A stretch of DNA of 64,000 nucleotides from assembly GCA_049340005.1 (NCBI GenBank), contig JBMPIY010000015.1, one strand, 5' to 3'. Both the position numbers and the translations under genes were made by a program. Shown piece after piece: positions 34,150-43,524 of this stretch. Positions within the stretch are counted from its first letter, which is position 1. Each line of letters begins with the position of its first letter. Origin of the DNA: CAXBDP01 sp963974465 (GTDB lineage Bacteria > Bacteroidota > Bacteroidia > Cytophagales > Cyclobacteriaceae). Below the pieces are notes generated by a model. It saw nothing but the letters and a program-made list of their open reading frames with translations, searched no databases and was not told where the DNA came from.

Positions 34150-34260
34150 ACCTTAAACCTTTATTGCATCCATCCAATAAAGCTATACCTTGAGAAATAG
34201 GATTGCAAGAAACTTAAAAGAAATTAGAATTTACAAAAGCGCTCTCGTTGGGTTATCAAA
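34150..34260 (-). repeat. spacer repeat type B, diverged distal part
   Basis: GAGAAATAGGATTGCAAGAA, AAGAAATTAGAATTTACAAA and AAGCGCTCTCGTTGG are recognisable versions of the 13.8 kb blocks. The remainder of the 680-bp stretch 34062-34741 is very AT-rich and I see no gene or site in it. Confidence 0.5.
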
Positions 34261-34741
34261 AGCAATAAATGTATCTGAAAAAGTTATTGTTTTAAAAAAC
34301 ATTAGTCTGCTATAATTTCATATAAGTTATCAATCTTACTTGGCTCATCTTAAACAAGGTTAGAAAACTCTAAAATTTAAATATGTAAAAAAACCTATAG
34401 ATATTATTATAATTCAAATTAACTCCTTTTTCAATTTTTCATTTACTAAAAGGTGTTCACTTGAATTTGCTATCGTTTGAACTTATGAATGAGTAAATTA
34501 AAGATTCAATTTTTACCAAAAAACTTAATTTTATCAAATCCATTTGCTATTGAGAGAGTATTGGCATAAATTCTATTGGATATAGATTTAAATCATTCAT
34601 CAGTATAAACAGAATTTCGAATTCTAGTAAAAAACTAATATACTTTCGAAAATAGGTTCCTATTTTTTAGTATCAGAACAGAGTAAAGAGTTCTCAAATA
34701 ACTAATTTGCTTAACTCCTTCCTTAATTCTTAGGAGCTATG

Positions 34742-35638
34742 CTATTCCTTTTCAAGCGCATCTAATATTTTCAAATATGTTTGAAACTGCATTTGTCCCA
34801 ATCTAAAATCATAATTATTTACACCTTTGATCCTGAATTTAACATCGTCAATGGAGTTTATTTTTTCAATTAATCTTGGTGGTATTTCAAACAATGCCCT
34901 CTCTTCCGTGATCGGAACATAGGGGTTAACTTCTCGATTAGTTGAGAGCTCAAACCTTTCTGTTTCACCATCTGATGTTAGAACTATTATTTCCTCTAGA
35001 AATTTCCAATTCTTACTTTGAGAACCTATTTTCATTAACAATTTCTTTTCATTACTTTTTATTGTGCCAATAAACTCGACTGATAATTCATCTCCATTTT
35101 CTGTATACAGAAATAAAGAATTATTTTGAGGAGTCAAATAAATGATTTTTGAAAATTCATCATATTCCCTTTTGATGATAATATTAATTTTTCGGATGGT
35201 TAGCCCACTAAACTTTGCAAAGTATCCATACTTTACTCTTAAGTCTATTTCAAAATCTTTACTTTCAAAAGAATAAACATTTTCAAATCCTTCTTTGAAC
35301 TCTTTATTGGCTGGCCCAAATAACCTCTCTAATATTTGATAAATAGCAGAAGCATTTTTATCAATAGATCTGAAATTTCTAAAGTAATAAGTGACTCCTT
35401 GAAGCTTTTTATTTTGGTCGTAGTTATAATTTACTTTTTCGAAAATTTTGTTCTTAATTTTAAAATTTGCGTCAAAAGTTCCATTTCCTAGAATATTTGG
35501 TTCCACTGTAATATTTGAAGCTATATTCGCTCCAAAGGCTAATTCCTCCAAATTTAATTCAGATGTAAGTTTATTAATATTGTCTTGTTCGGACAGATTT
35601 ACTCCTAAAATAAATAATAACAAAATTGATATTTTCAT
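34742..35638 (-). CDS. hypothetical exported protein
   Basis: Protein of 298 aa with an N-terminal signal sequence (ISILLLFILGVNLSEQ). Not recognised. Strand-rich middle (FEIDLRVKYGYFAKFSGLTI, NSLFLYTENGDELSVEFIGT) and a C-terminal region close to lipoprotein-type beta domains (DDVKFRIKGVNNYDFRLGQM). Last gene of the minus-strand island before the housekeeping region; diverged repeat remnants lie upstream of its start. Confidence 0.6.
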   Translation of the reverse strand: MKISILLLFILGVNLSEQDNINKLTSELNLEELAFGANIASNITVEPNILGNGTFDANFKIKNKIFEKVNYNYDQNKKLQGVTYYFRNFRSIDKNASAIYQILERLFGPANKEFKEGFENVYSFESKDFEIDLRVKYGYFAKFSGLTIRKINIIIKREYDEFSKIIYLTPQNNSLFLYTENGDELSVEFIGTIKSNEKKLLMKIGSQSKNWKFLEEIIVLTSDGETERFELSTNREVNPYVPITEERALFEIPPRLIEKINSIDDVKFRIKGVNNYDFRLGQMQFQTYLKILDALEKE

Positions 35639-35714
35639 ATTGTTTCAATTTTACATAAACCAAATATGCTTATAAAAACCTGTTCAAGGTTAAAAAGGTC
35701 ACAGACGTTAATCA

Positions 35715-35800
35715 ATAAACGAAATAATTTTCCTTATAAACATATGCTATTCAAGTTAAATATCCAACTAACATAAAACCAATAGGGTCTTTGCAAGCCT
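35715..35800 (-). repeat. diverged partial copy of the 270-bp repeat
   Basis: CTTATAAACATATGCTATTC, then TTAAATATCCAACTAACATA, aligns with CTTATAAACATAAGCTATTC and CTAGATATCCAATCTGTCC at 23.30 and 29.26 kb. This is the rightmost island-type repeat and lies next to the pyk terminator, so it marks the island boundary. Confidence 0.55.
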
Positions 35801-35833
35801 GTAAGAAATTAGTAATTCACCTATCCTCCCGCC

Positions 35834-35882
35834 CAAAAACAATAAAGCCTATCACCGAATTTATTTATCAGCGATAGGCTTT
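35834..35882 (-). terminator. rho-independent terminator of pyk
   Basis: AAAGCCTATC (35844-35853) and GATAGGCTTT (35873-35882) pair perfectly. Read on the minus strand, the stem is followed by ATTGTTTTT. It lies 25 bp beyond the pyk stop codon. Confidence 0.85.
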
Positions 35883-35906
35883 TTATTAGTTTGTGAGTTT
35901 TTGCTT

Positions 35907-37337
35907 TTATTCTACAATATTCAGCTTTAGCATATTGGTTCTACCAAATTCTCTGATCGGCATACTGGCGGTATTGATAAATACATCGCCGCTTTTGAGA
36001 TGGCCATTATCTACCAATATCTTTTCTATATCTGCAAAAGTTTGATCTGTACTTACGGTAGAGTCATAATAAAAGCCTCTAACGCCCCATATCAAATTCA
36101 TGGTTTTGAGCATTGGCCTATTTGCGGTGAATATAAAAATGTTTGCTTTTGGACGGCATCCAGAAAGCTTGTAGGCCGTATAGCCGGATTTGGTCATACC
36201 TATCAGCGCTTTTGCTTTGGTGTCCATGCTCAATTTGCAAGCTGTCAACACAATATTATCGTTGAAGAAGGTCGGTGACTTTGGATCTACCTTATCGAAC
36301 TTGTCATAAATATCGGCCTGAGATTCTACAGACGTAATGGTACGGCTCATACTCTTGATTACTTCGAGCGGATATTTGCCAGCTGCGGTTTCAGCAGAAA
36401 GCATCAATGCATCGGCACCATCTAATATCGCATTGGCAATGTCATTGGTTTCGGCGCGGGTGGGTCTTGGGTTGGTAATCATGCTTTCCATTATTTGGGT
36501 AGCAATAATTACCGGCTTGCTCTTTTTGTTGCACTTCTTCACGATCATCTTTTGCGTCATGGGCACTTCTTCCATCATAATCTCCACACCCAAATCGCCT
36601 CTGGCTACCATCAAGCCATCAGCAGCATCAATTATTTCATCGATATTTTCTAGCGCTTCAGGCTTTTCGATTTTTGCAATTACTTTGATGTTTTTTCCTG
36701 CTTTGGCAATCAATTCCTTCAACTCATTTATATCGGATGGTCTGCGAACAAATGACAATGCCAGCCATTCTACTTCGTATTTAAGGGCAAATTCAAGATC
36801 AATCAAATCCTTCTCGGTAAGGCAAGGAGCCGATACTTTAGTGTAAGGTAGATTAATGCCTTTGCGTGGTTTTAGACTGCCACCGTATTTGATAGTGGTG
36901 TAAATTTTAGTGCCTTCTACTTTATCTACTCTTAGCTCAATTTTTCCATCGTCTATTAGAATAGCATCGTCAACCTTCACATCGTTGATGATTCCCTGAT
37001 AAGTGGTGCTTACCATATTTACATTACCCAGCACTTCGTCTGTGGTAATAATTAATTGTGCGCCTTTTTCAAGAAATACTTCGCCGCCATCCAAATCACC
37101 GATTCTGATTTTAGGGCCTTGCAAATCTTGCAGTACACTTATATTAGTACCTAACTCTTCATTGAGCTCTTGGATAAATTGAAACACTTCGGCATGTTGC
37201 TCATGCGTACCATGCGAAAAATTCAAACGAAAGACATCTACCCCATCTTGAATTAATCTGCGTAGCATCTCTTTTGAGTTACTTGCAGGCCCGACAGTTG
37301 CAACTATCTTGGTCTTGTTAAAAACAATGTTTTCCAT
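35907..37337 (-). CDS. pyk: pyruvate kinase
   Basis: Converts phosphoenolpyruvate and ADP to pyruvate and ATP in glycolysis; 476 aa, normal length. Seen: KTKIVATVGPASNS at the start, FRLNFSHGTHEQH, DLQGPKIRIGDL, the catalytic segment VIAKIEKPEALENIDEIID (active-site lysine), MVARGDLGVEI, and KPVIIATQIMESMI. The C-terminal domain is complete. It has its own downstream terminator and is the first housekeeping gene after the island. It is followed upstream (130 bp) by the IPExxxVDY gene on the same strand, a common Bacteroidota pairing. Confidence 0.97.
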   Translation of the reverse strand: MENIVFNKTKIVATVGPASNSKEMLRRLIQDGVDVFRLNFSHGTHEQHAEVFQFIQELNEELGTNISVLQDLQGPKIRIGDLDGGEVFLEKGAQLIITTDEVLGNVNMVSTTYQGIINDVKVDDAILIDDGKIELRVDKVEGTKIYTTIKYGGSLKPRKGINLPYTKVSAPCLTEKDLIDLEFALKYEVEWLALSFVRRPSDINELKELIAKAGKNIKVIAKIEKPEALENIDEIIDAADGLMVARGDLGVEIMMEEVPMTQKMIVKKCNKKSKPVIIATQIMESMITNPRPTRAETNDIANAILDGADALMLSAETAAGKYPLEVIKSMSRTITSVESQADIYDKFDKVDPKSPTFFNDNIVLTACKLSMDTKAKALIGMTKSGYTAYKLSGCRPKANIFIFTANRPMLKTMNLIWGVRGFYYDSTVSTDQTFADIEKILVDNGHLKSGDVFINTASMPIREFGRTNMLKLNIVE

Positions 37338-37465
37338 AATAAAATTGGTTATTCTTTATTCGATTTTTGGCTGAATTGTACGTGTAACAGTTAGCCATTA
37401 TGTTGATGATATAAATTGATAGGGCAATCTCATCAAGGGCAAAAATAGCAATACTTAATTGCAAA

Positions 37466-37894
37466 TCAGAACATCAGAGTTTCTTTTACTCTTTGCTTGA
37501 TGGGCTCAATTTCGACAAGATATTGGATAAATTCTAAGCTTTTCAGATTTGAAATGATAGATTTTGTATCGAAGGATAAGCCTTTGTCGTCGATTTGTAA
37601 AAAAAAGTCAAATTTTCTGTATTCAGGTAGTAAATAGACAAATGCTTGCGAGCTTTGTTTTTCACATTTATTGTGTAGCAGTCTTAAATAACCGTTAGTT
37701 GTATTAAAAATAAAGTGATGTAACCAAAAAATTTGCTCATCTTGAAGTTCTAATCCAATGGGTTTTTGTTTTATCAAATTGATTTTTAATTCTTTATTGA
37801 GCAACCATGCTAGTTTGTAATCTTTACATGCACTCACTATCCCTATCAAAAGGTAATCATCGGAAATGGGTGAAAATAGCTTGTGACTTGGCAT
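37466..37894 (-). CDS. IPExxxVDY family protein
   Basis: Cytoplasmic protein of 142 aa typical of Bacteroidota. The family signature appears as LLPEYRKFDFFLQI (residues about 88-101), a variant of IPExxxVDYFL. The family is nearly always encoded near acpP-fabF-rnc and pyk, as here, and has no assigned function. It reads away from acpP; the divergent spacer (37895-38049) must hold both promoters. Confidence 0.9.
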   Translation of the reverse strand: MPSHKLFSPISDDYLLIGIVSACKDYKLAWLLNKELKINLIKQKPIGLELQDEQIFWLHHFIFNTTNGYLRLLHNKCEKQSSQAFVYLLPEYRKFDFFLQIDDKGLSFDTKSIISNLKSLEFIQYLVEIEPIKQRVKETLMF

Positions 37895-38049
37895 GTACTT
37901 ATCTACGTTCTACTACAAAAATGGGTAATGACTTTAGGGAAAATTAATATGGTGGCAATTTCGTAAAGCTATGAAGTTTGAAAAAATTGTTTGACAATAA
38001 ATCATTAAATGTATTTCTTTGCAGAGAGTTCAATCTAAATATTTATAAA

Positions 38050-38286
38050 ATGTCTGAAATAGCACAAAAAGTAAAGGCCATCATCGTTGACAAACTCGGT
38101 GTTGAAGAATCTGAAGTTACGAACGAAGCAAGCTTCACCAACGATCTTGGTGCTGATTCACTCGATACAGTTGAGTTGATCATGGAGTTCGAAAAGGAAT
38201 TTAACATTTCTATTCCGGACGATCAGGCAGAAAACATCTCTACTGTTGGTCATGCCATCACGTACCTTGAGGCAAACGCCAAGTAA
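38050..38286 (+). CDS. acpP: acyl carrier protein
   Basis: Carries growing acyl chains on a 4'-phosphopantetheine arm in fatty-acid synthesis. 78 aa; the attachment serine is S37 in DLGADSLDTVELIM. Start chosen at ATG 38050 (MSEIAQKVKAIIVDKLG) because the frame upstream (from 37978) encodes a non-homologous extension. First gene of the acpP-fabF-rnc-nadE-lgt run; fabF follows after 25 bp. Confidence 0.97.
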   Translation: MSEIAQKVKAIIVDKLGVEESEVTNEASFTNDLGADSLDTVELIMEFEKEFNISIPDDQAENISTVGHAITYLEANAK

Positions 38287-38311
38287 TTAAACACACACCG
38301 AAAAGAAATTC

Positions 38312-39565
38312 ATGTCTTTGAAAAGAGTCGTAGTAACAGGAATTGGCGCCCTGACCCCAATTGGAAATACCGCTCCTACCTTTTGGGAAGGGCTTGCAAA
38401 TGGAGTCAGCGGTGCTGCTCCTATTACCCGATTTGATGCTGAAAAATTCAAAACCCAATTCGCTTGCGAAGTAAAAGGGTGGGATCCCAATGACCATTTT
38501 GATCGCAAAGAAGCGCGAAAAATGGATCCATTCACACAATATGCAATGGTCGCTTGCGACGAAGCTATAATTGATTCAGGTCTAGACTTAAATACCGTCA
38601 ACCTGGACAGATGTGGAGTGATATGGGGATCAGGAATTGGAGGCCTTAAGACTTTTCAAGACGAAGTGGCTTATTTCTCTGCAGGTGATGGTACACCTAA
38701 ATTCAATCCATTCTTTATTCCTAAAATGATTGTGGATATATGCTCTGGGCATATTTCAATCAAATATGGTTTTAGAGGACCAAACTTCGCTACCGTTTCA
38801 GCTTGTGCTTCGGCAACCAACGCATTGATTGATTCATTCAATTATATCCGCTTAGGAATGGCTGACTTGGTGATCTCGGGTGGTTCGGAAGCCGCAGTGG
38901 TAGAAGCCGGAGTAGGTGGATTTAATTCCATGAAGGCCTTGTCCGAAAGGAATGATAGTCCTGAAACTGCCTCCCGCCCTTTCGATAAGGACAGAGATGG
39001 TTTCGTACTTGGTGAAGGCGCAGGCGCGCTTATTATAGAATCTTATGATCACGCAATCGCTAGAGGTGCCAAAATTTACGCCGAACTAATTGGCGGTGGC
39101 ATGAGTGCCGATGCTTATCATATTACCGCACCACATCCTGAAGGACTAGGCGCTACAAATGTGATGATAAATGCATTACGCGATGCGGGAATCAAACCGG
39201 AAGAAGTTGATTACATTAATGTGCACGGTACTTCCACGCCTCTTGGAGATGTAAGTGAAGTATTGGCCATCCAAAAAATATTCGGTGAGCATGCTTATAA
39301 ATTAAATATAAGCTCCACCAAGTCCATGACAGGGCACTTATTGGGTGCTGCTGGAGCCATAGAGGCAATTGCGAGTATCATGGCCATCAAAAACCAATTG
39401 ATACCGCCTACGATTAATCATTTTACAGATGATGATACCTTCGATCCAAAACTAAATTTCACCTTCAACAAAGCCCAAAAGCGGGAGGTTAAAATTGCTT
39501 TGAGCAACACCTTTGGTTTTGGAGGGCATAACTGCTCTATTATATTCAAAAAATTTGAAGGGTAG
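38312..39565 (+). CDS. fabF: beta-ketoacyl-ACP synthase II
   Basis: Condenses acyl-ACP with malonyl-ACP during chain elongation; 417 aa, normal. Active-site Cys about 164 in VSACASATNAL; His in NVHGTSTPLGDVSE and in MTGHLLGAAGAIEA; the C-terminal glycine-rich NTFGFGGHNCSIIF is present. Its TAG stop overlaps the GTG start of rnc by one base (TAGTG), so the two are translationally coupled. Confidence 0.97.
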   Translation: MSLKRVVVTGIGALTPIGNTAPTFWEGLANGVSGAAPITRFDAEKFKTQFACEVKGWDPNDHFDRKEARKMDPFTQYAMVACDEAIIDSGLDLNTVNLDRCGVIWGSGIGGLKTFQDEVAYFSAGDGTPKFNPFFIPKMIVDICSGHISIKYGFRGPNFATVSACASATNALIDSFNYIRLGMADLVISGGSEAAVVEAGVGGFNSMKALSERNDSPETASRPFDKDRDGFVLGEGAGALIIESYDHAIARGAKIYAELIGGGMSADAYHITAPHPEGLGATNVMINALRDAGIKPEEVDYINVHGTSTPLGDVSEVLAIQKIFGEHAYKLNISSTKSMTGHLLGAAGAIEAIASIMAIKNQLIPPTINHFTDDDTFDPKLNFTFNKAQKREVKIALSNTFGFGGHNCSIIFKKFEG

Positions 39566-40311
39566 TGATCCCGATTCTCAAAAAGCTTCCAGGCCTTTCA
39601 TACTTACTTCCTTCGGAGGATAAGGAGTTATGCGAAGCCATCAAACTTTTGACGGGTTTCAAACCATCGAATATTGCGCCTTACAAGTTGGCATTGAAGC
39701 ATGTATCAGTGGCTCAAATCAATTGTAATGGTTCTAGAGATTCCAACGAAAGACTTGAGTATCTTGGAGATGCAGTTTTGGGAATGGTGGTCGCAGAGCA
39801 TTTGTTCAAGAAATTCCCTTTCAAAGACGAAGGATTCCTAACCGAAATCCGCTCGAAAATTGTAAACCGCGAATCCCTCAATTTGATCGCACGCAAAATG
39901 GGCATATCGGCCATTTTGGAATTGGATAATCGATTTACCAAAAATGGCCAGAGTCATAAAAGTGTATTGGGCGATTCCTTAGAAGCGATAATTGGAGCCG
40001 TGTATTTAGACAAAGGATATGCAGCTTGCCAGAAGTTTATATTACGCAAAATTCTTGAGCCGCATTTCGATCTTAACTTGCTTATAAATAGCATTTTAAA
40101 TTACAAGAGTGTGGTCATTGAATGGGCGCAAAAGGAAAGCAAAAAAGCTCAGTTTGATATTATCAGTATCAATCAATCCAAGCATTACAACGAATTTACG
40201 GCTCAATTGTCCATCGACGACCAACCTATCAGTACCGGATTTGGTTACAGTAAAAAGAAAGCGGAACAAGATGCCGCCAAAAAGTCTTGTGAAGTTCTCA
40301 ATTTGATCTAA
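39565..40311 (+). CDS. rnc: ribonuclease III
   Basis: Cleaves double-stranded RNA in rRNA and mRNA processing; 248 aa. The signature NERLEYLGDAVLGMVVAEHL and the second acidic cluster GDSLEAIIGAVYLDKG form the metal site. A C-terminal dsRNA-binding domain (about 175-248) ends GFGYSKKKAEQDAAKKSCEV. GTG start overlapping the fabF stop. The acpP-fabF-rnc order is conserved in Bacteroidota. Confidence 0.96.
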   Translation: MIPILKKLPGLSYLLPSEDKELCEAIKLLTGFKPSNIAPYKLALKHVSVAQINCNGSRDSNERLEYLGDAVLGMVVAEHLFKKFPFKDEGFLTEIRSKIVNRESLNLIARKMGISAILELDNRFTKNGQSHKSVLGDSLEAIIGAVYLDKGYAACQKFILRKILEPHFDLNLLINSILNYKSVVIEWAQKESKKAQFDIISINQSKHYNEFTAQLSIDDQPISTGFGYSKKKAEQDAAKKSCEVLNLI

Positions 40312-40331
40312 AACCCTTTCCTTTGCAACGT

Positions 40332-42182
40332 ATGAGAATAGCAGGTGCAAGCGTAAACCAAATCCCACTCGCCTGGGAGCACAATACCAATAATATCATT
40401 TCGGCCATTGAAGATGCCAAAGCCCAGCAAATAAAGCTCCTTTGCCTACCTGAATTGTGCATTACAGGCTATGGCTGCGAAGACCTTTTCCTAAGCGACT
40501 GGCTCGACAAAAAAGCCTTGGCTCAATTGCCAAAAATCGTAGAACAATCTCAAAATATTGCGCTTAGCGTAGGCCTGCCTATTCAGATCGAAGGCAAGCA
40601 ATACAATTGCATTTGTTTTATCGAAAATGGCGAAATCAAAGGCTTCACTGCCAAGCAGTTTATGGCGATTGATGGCGTTCATTATGAATTTCGCTGGTTT
40701 ACTCCCTGGCCTCGCCACCAAGTGATCCAATTCGAGTTTCAAGGCAAATCCTATCCATTTGGAGATGTGACGTATGAAGTGGGTGGAAAAAAAATAGGCT
40801 TCGAAATATGCGAAGATTCGTGGAGAGGCGAAGCTCGCCCAGGATATGAATTGCAAAAAAGAGGAATGGACATCATCATGAATCCATCGGCTTCGCATTT
40901 TGCTATAGGCAAATCCCTTTTGCGGGAGGAATTAATGAATTGGAGTTCTCAAAAATTCGATTGCACATTCATTTACGCCAATCTTTTGGGCAATGAAGCG
41001 GGTCGTATGATCTATGATGGCGAAATTATGATTACCCAAAAAGGCAAACTCATTAGCAAAAATGAATTGCTCTCCTTCAAAAATCATAATATCTCATTTG
41101 CCGATATCGATTTTGATAACCCGGAAAATAGCAAAGGAAAAATTTCGCCTATCAAATCTAAAAACGAGGAGTTTATAGCAGCGACCACCCTTGCTTTGTA
41201 TGATTATCTAAGAAAAAGTAAAAGCAAAGGCTTTGTGATTTCACTAAGCGGTGGAGCTGATTCGGCCACCTGTGCCGTTTTGGTCACCGAAATGATCAGA
41301 CGTGGCGTGGAAGAACTTGGCCTCAATACTTTCTTGAAAAAAATGGGGCGGGAGGATATACTCACTGAGAATCCTCAATTGAATACTTTCTCCATCACTT
41401 CACATCTGTTAGATCTGGCCTATCAATCTACAGACAATTCATCTTACTCCACTTTCGAAGCGGCCAAAAGATTGGCTGAGTCCATTGGTGCTAAGTTTCA
41501 TAATTGGAGCATCCAATCCGAGCTTGAGTCCATGAACTCTACCATGGAAAAAGTGCTGGGCAGAAAACTTACTTGGCAGCAAGATGATATTGCCTTGCAA
41601 AACATCCAAGCGAGACTCCGCTCTCCGCTTATTTGGATGCTCACCAATATCAAAGGCTCCTTGCTAATCACCACCTCCAACCGAAGCGAAGGCGATGTAG
41701 GCTATACAACAATGGATGGCGACAGCAGCGGAAGTATTGCCCCAATTTCGGGAGTTGATAAGTCATTTGTGCGAGAATGGCTTATTTGGGCTGAAAAAAG
41801 CCTTGGCTACAGCGGACTGGAAATGGTAAATTCCCTAAATCCAACCGCTGAGCTCAGACCACAAAGCTTGTCTCAATCCGATGAAGCTGATCTGATGCCA
41901 TACAATCTATTGGTCGAGATTGAAAGACATGCCATTTTAGCTAGACGGTCGCCAATCGAAGTGCTTGAAATACTTGATCTGGAATTGGATTATGATCGCC
42001 ACTATTTGAAGCAATCAGTTAAGAAATTCTTCCAATTATGGTCGAGATCGCAATGGAAAAGAGAGCGAACTGCACCTTCATTCCACTTAGATGATTTCAA
42101 TATCGACCCAAAAACTTGGTGTCGTTTTCCAATATTGAGTTCAGGCTTCGAGCAAGAGCTCAAGGAATTAGAAAATGCTTAA
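40332..42182 (+). CDS. nadE: glutamine-dependent NAD+ synthetase
   Basis: Converts deamido-NAD to NAD+ using glutamine and ATP; 616 aa from this start. The N-terminal nitrilase-type glutaminase domain has the Glu in LLCLPELCITGYG, a Lys region before MAIDGVHYEFR, and the Cys in IGFEICEDSWRGEA. The C-terminal synthetase has the PP-loop SLSGGADSATCAV near residue 305 and TTSNRSEGDVGYTTMDGDSS. ATG 40332 is preferred over a TTG three codons upstream. It starts about 20 bp after rnc, probably in the same transcript. Confidence 0.95.
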   Translation: MRIAGASVNQIPLAWEHNTNNIISAIEDAKAQQIKLLCLPELCITGYGCEDLFLSDWLDKKALAQLPKIVEQSQNIALSVGLPIQIEGKQYNCICFIENGEIKGFTAKQFMAIDGVHYEFRWFTPWPRHQVIQFEFQGKSYPFGDVTYEVGGKKIGFEICEDSWRGEARPGYELQKRGMDIIMNPSASHFAIGKSLLREELMNWSSQKFDCTFIYANLLGNEAGRMIYDGEIMITQKGKLISKNELLSFKNHNISFADIDFDNPENSKGKISPIKSKNEEFIAATTLALYDYLRKSKSKGFVISLSGGADSATCAVLVTEMIRRGVEELGLNTFLKKMGREDILTENPQLNTFSITSHLLDLAYQSTDNSSYSTFEAAKRLAESIGAKFHNWSIQSELESMNSTMEKVLGRKLTWQQDDIALQNIQARLRSPLIWMLTNIKGSLLITTSNRSEGDVGYTTMDGDSSGSIAPISGVDKSFVREWLIWAEKSLGYSGLEMVNSLNPTAELRPQSLSQSDEADLMPYNLLVEIERHAILARRSPIEVLEILDLELDYDRHYLKQSVKKFFQLWSRSQWKRERTAPSFHLDDFNIDPKTWCRFPILSSGFEQELKELENA

Positions 42183-42214
42183 ATTTTATTTAGCAAATCC
42201 ATTAACTTAGCCCC

Positions 42215-43318
42215 ATGATCGACCTACTATTATCACAAATCGTTTGGGATCCCAGTCCGGAAGTTTTCAATGGCTTAAATATCCCTCGCTGGTACAGTCT
42301 GTTATTTGCAGGTGGTTTTGTGGTGAGTTATTTTATTGTAACTCACATTTTCCGCAAGGAAGGAAAGCCTGTTTCTGATGTAGATAGGCTCACAATGTAT
42401 ATGGTCATTGGTACCGTACTAGGCGCTCGTCTCGGCCATGTAATTTTCTATGAACCTCAACGCTACCTTAGTAACCCTATAGATATTCTCAAAACTTGGG
42501 AAGGTGGTTTGGCAAGTCATGGCGCTGCTATTGGTATCCTATTAGCTCTTTATTATTATGCAAAACGCACCAAAGGTCAATCTTGGTTGTGGATTATAGA
42601 TAGAATCGTGATTGTAGTCGCCCTTGCAGCTTGTATGATTCGTATGGGTAATTTCATGAATTCTGAAATTGGCGGTAAAACGACCAATATGGATTATGGG
42701 GTTGTATTCGCCAGAGATGCAGAAAACTTGATGGAAAGAAGATTCCAAGTAATCGAAAATGTAGAAGCTAGCAAAGGCAGCTCTACAGATCAACTGCAAG
42801 AAGGAATCATCCCTGTGGATTTTGAAATTGAATTCAAGAGAGGCAATTATACTGAAGATGAATTAAGGCAATTTTTGGAGCTGGAATTGAAGTCGCTTTT
42901 TGTCAACTCTCCTACCCTACAAGAAGATTTTATCCAAAGCAATGATCAGCCGCTCAACTTTCGTATCACTCAAAGTGGTGGAATTTTCACTGCAATAGTT
43001 ACTGTACAAGGAATTGCCAAGCATCCAACACAACTCTACGAGGCTGCTGCTTATCTCGGTTTATTCTTTATCCTTTATGGCATTTGGAATCGCAACAGAG
43101 CGAAGCTACCGGACGGATTGCTCTTTGGTGTATTTATGGTCGTTCTTTGGTCCTCCCGCTTTATGCTGGAGTTTATGAAAGAGAATCAAGTTGAATTTGA
43201 GGATAGCATGCAGCTCAATATGGGACAATTGCTCAGTATTCCGCTTATCCTAGTTGGCTTCTTCCTATTATTTAGAGCTTATTCGATCAGCAAAAAAACT
43301 CAAGGAACAGGATCGTGA
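42215..43318 (+). CDS. lgt: prolipoprotein diacylglyceryl transferase
   Basis: Inner-membrane enzyme transferring diacylglycerol to the lipobox cysteine; needed for the many lipoproteins in this window. 367 aa with multiple helices. Signature parts: VLGARLGHVIFYEP, WEGGLASHGAAIGILLAL, the Lgt motif RMGNFMNSEIGG, and HPTQLYEAAAYLGLF. It is longer than the proteobacterial enzyme because of a hydrophilic insert at about residues 165-270, which Bacteroidota Lgt often has. Its last 19 bp overlap the convergent yidD gene. Confidence 0.95.
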   Translation: MIDLLLSQIVWDPSPEVFNGLNIPRWYSLLFAGGFVVSYFIVTHIFRKEGKPVSDVDRLTMYMVIGTVLGARLGHVIFYEPQRYLSNPIDILKTWEGGLASHGAAIGILLALYYYAKRTKGQSWLWIIDRIVIVVALAACMIRMGNFMNSEIGGKTTNMDYGVVFARDAENLMERRFQVIENVEASKGSSTDQLQEGIIPVDFEIEFKRGNYTEDELRQFLELELKSLFVNSPTLQEDFIQSNDQPLNFRITQSGGIFTAIVTVQGIAKHPTQLYEAAAYLGLFFILYGIWNRNRAKLPDGLLFGVFMVVLWSSRFMLEFMKENQVEFEDSMQLNMGQLLSIPLILVGFFLLFRAYSISKKTQGTGS

Positions 43319-43524
43319 CCATGACCACCCCAAGGGTGGCATCTAGCAATTCGCTTTACGGCTAACCAAAATCCTTTAAAAGGCCCATGCTTTTTGATCG
43401 CCTCCACTGCATACACACTGCATGTGGGTTGATATCGACAAGCCGCTGGGAATAAGGGTGATATCACATATTGATAAAACCTGATTGGAATCAAAAGGAG
43501 AAATGAGAGTATATTAAATTTCAT
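43300..43524 (-). CDS. yidD: membrane protein insertion efficiency factor YidD
   Basis: Small amphipathic protein of 74 aa that aids YidC/Sec-dependent membrane insertion. The family pattern is complete: IPIRFYQYVISPLFPAACRY, QPTCSVYAVEAIKKHG, FKGFWLAVKRIARCHPWGGH and GHDPVP. It is convergent with and overlaps lgt. An upstream 36-codon ORF overlaps its start by 11 bp. Confidence 0.95.
   Translation of the reverse strand: MKFNILSFLLLIPIRFYQYVISPLFPAACRYQPTCSVYAVEAIKKHGPFKGFWLAVKRIARCHPWGGHGHDPVP

Noticed and set aside
9508..35830. CRISPR array
   Set aside because: The spacers carry long diverged repeats at irregular distances with genes between them, not short regular repeats with unique spacers.
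9508..35830. Prophage or conjugative element
   Set aside because: No capsid, terminase, portal, integrase, relaxase or type IV secretion genes were seen.
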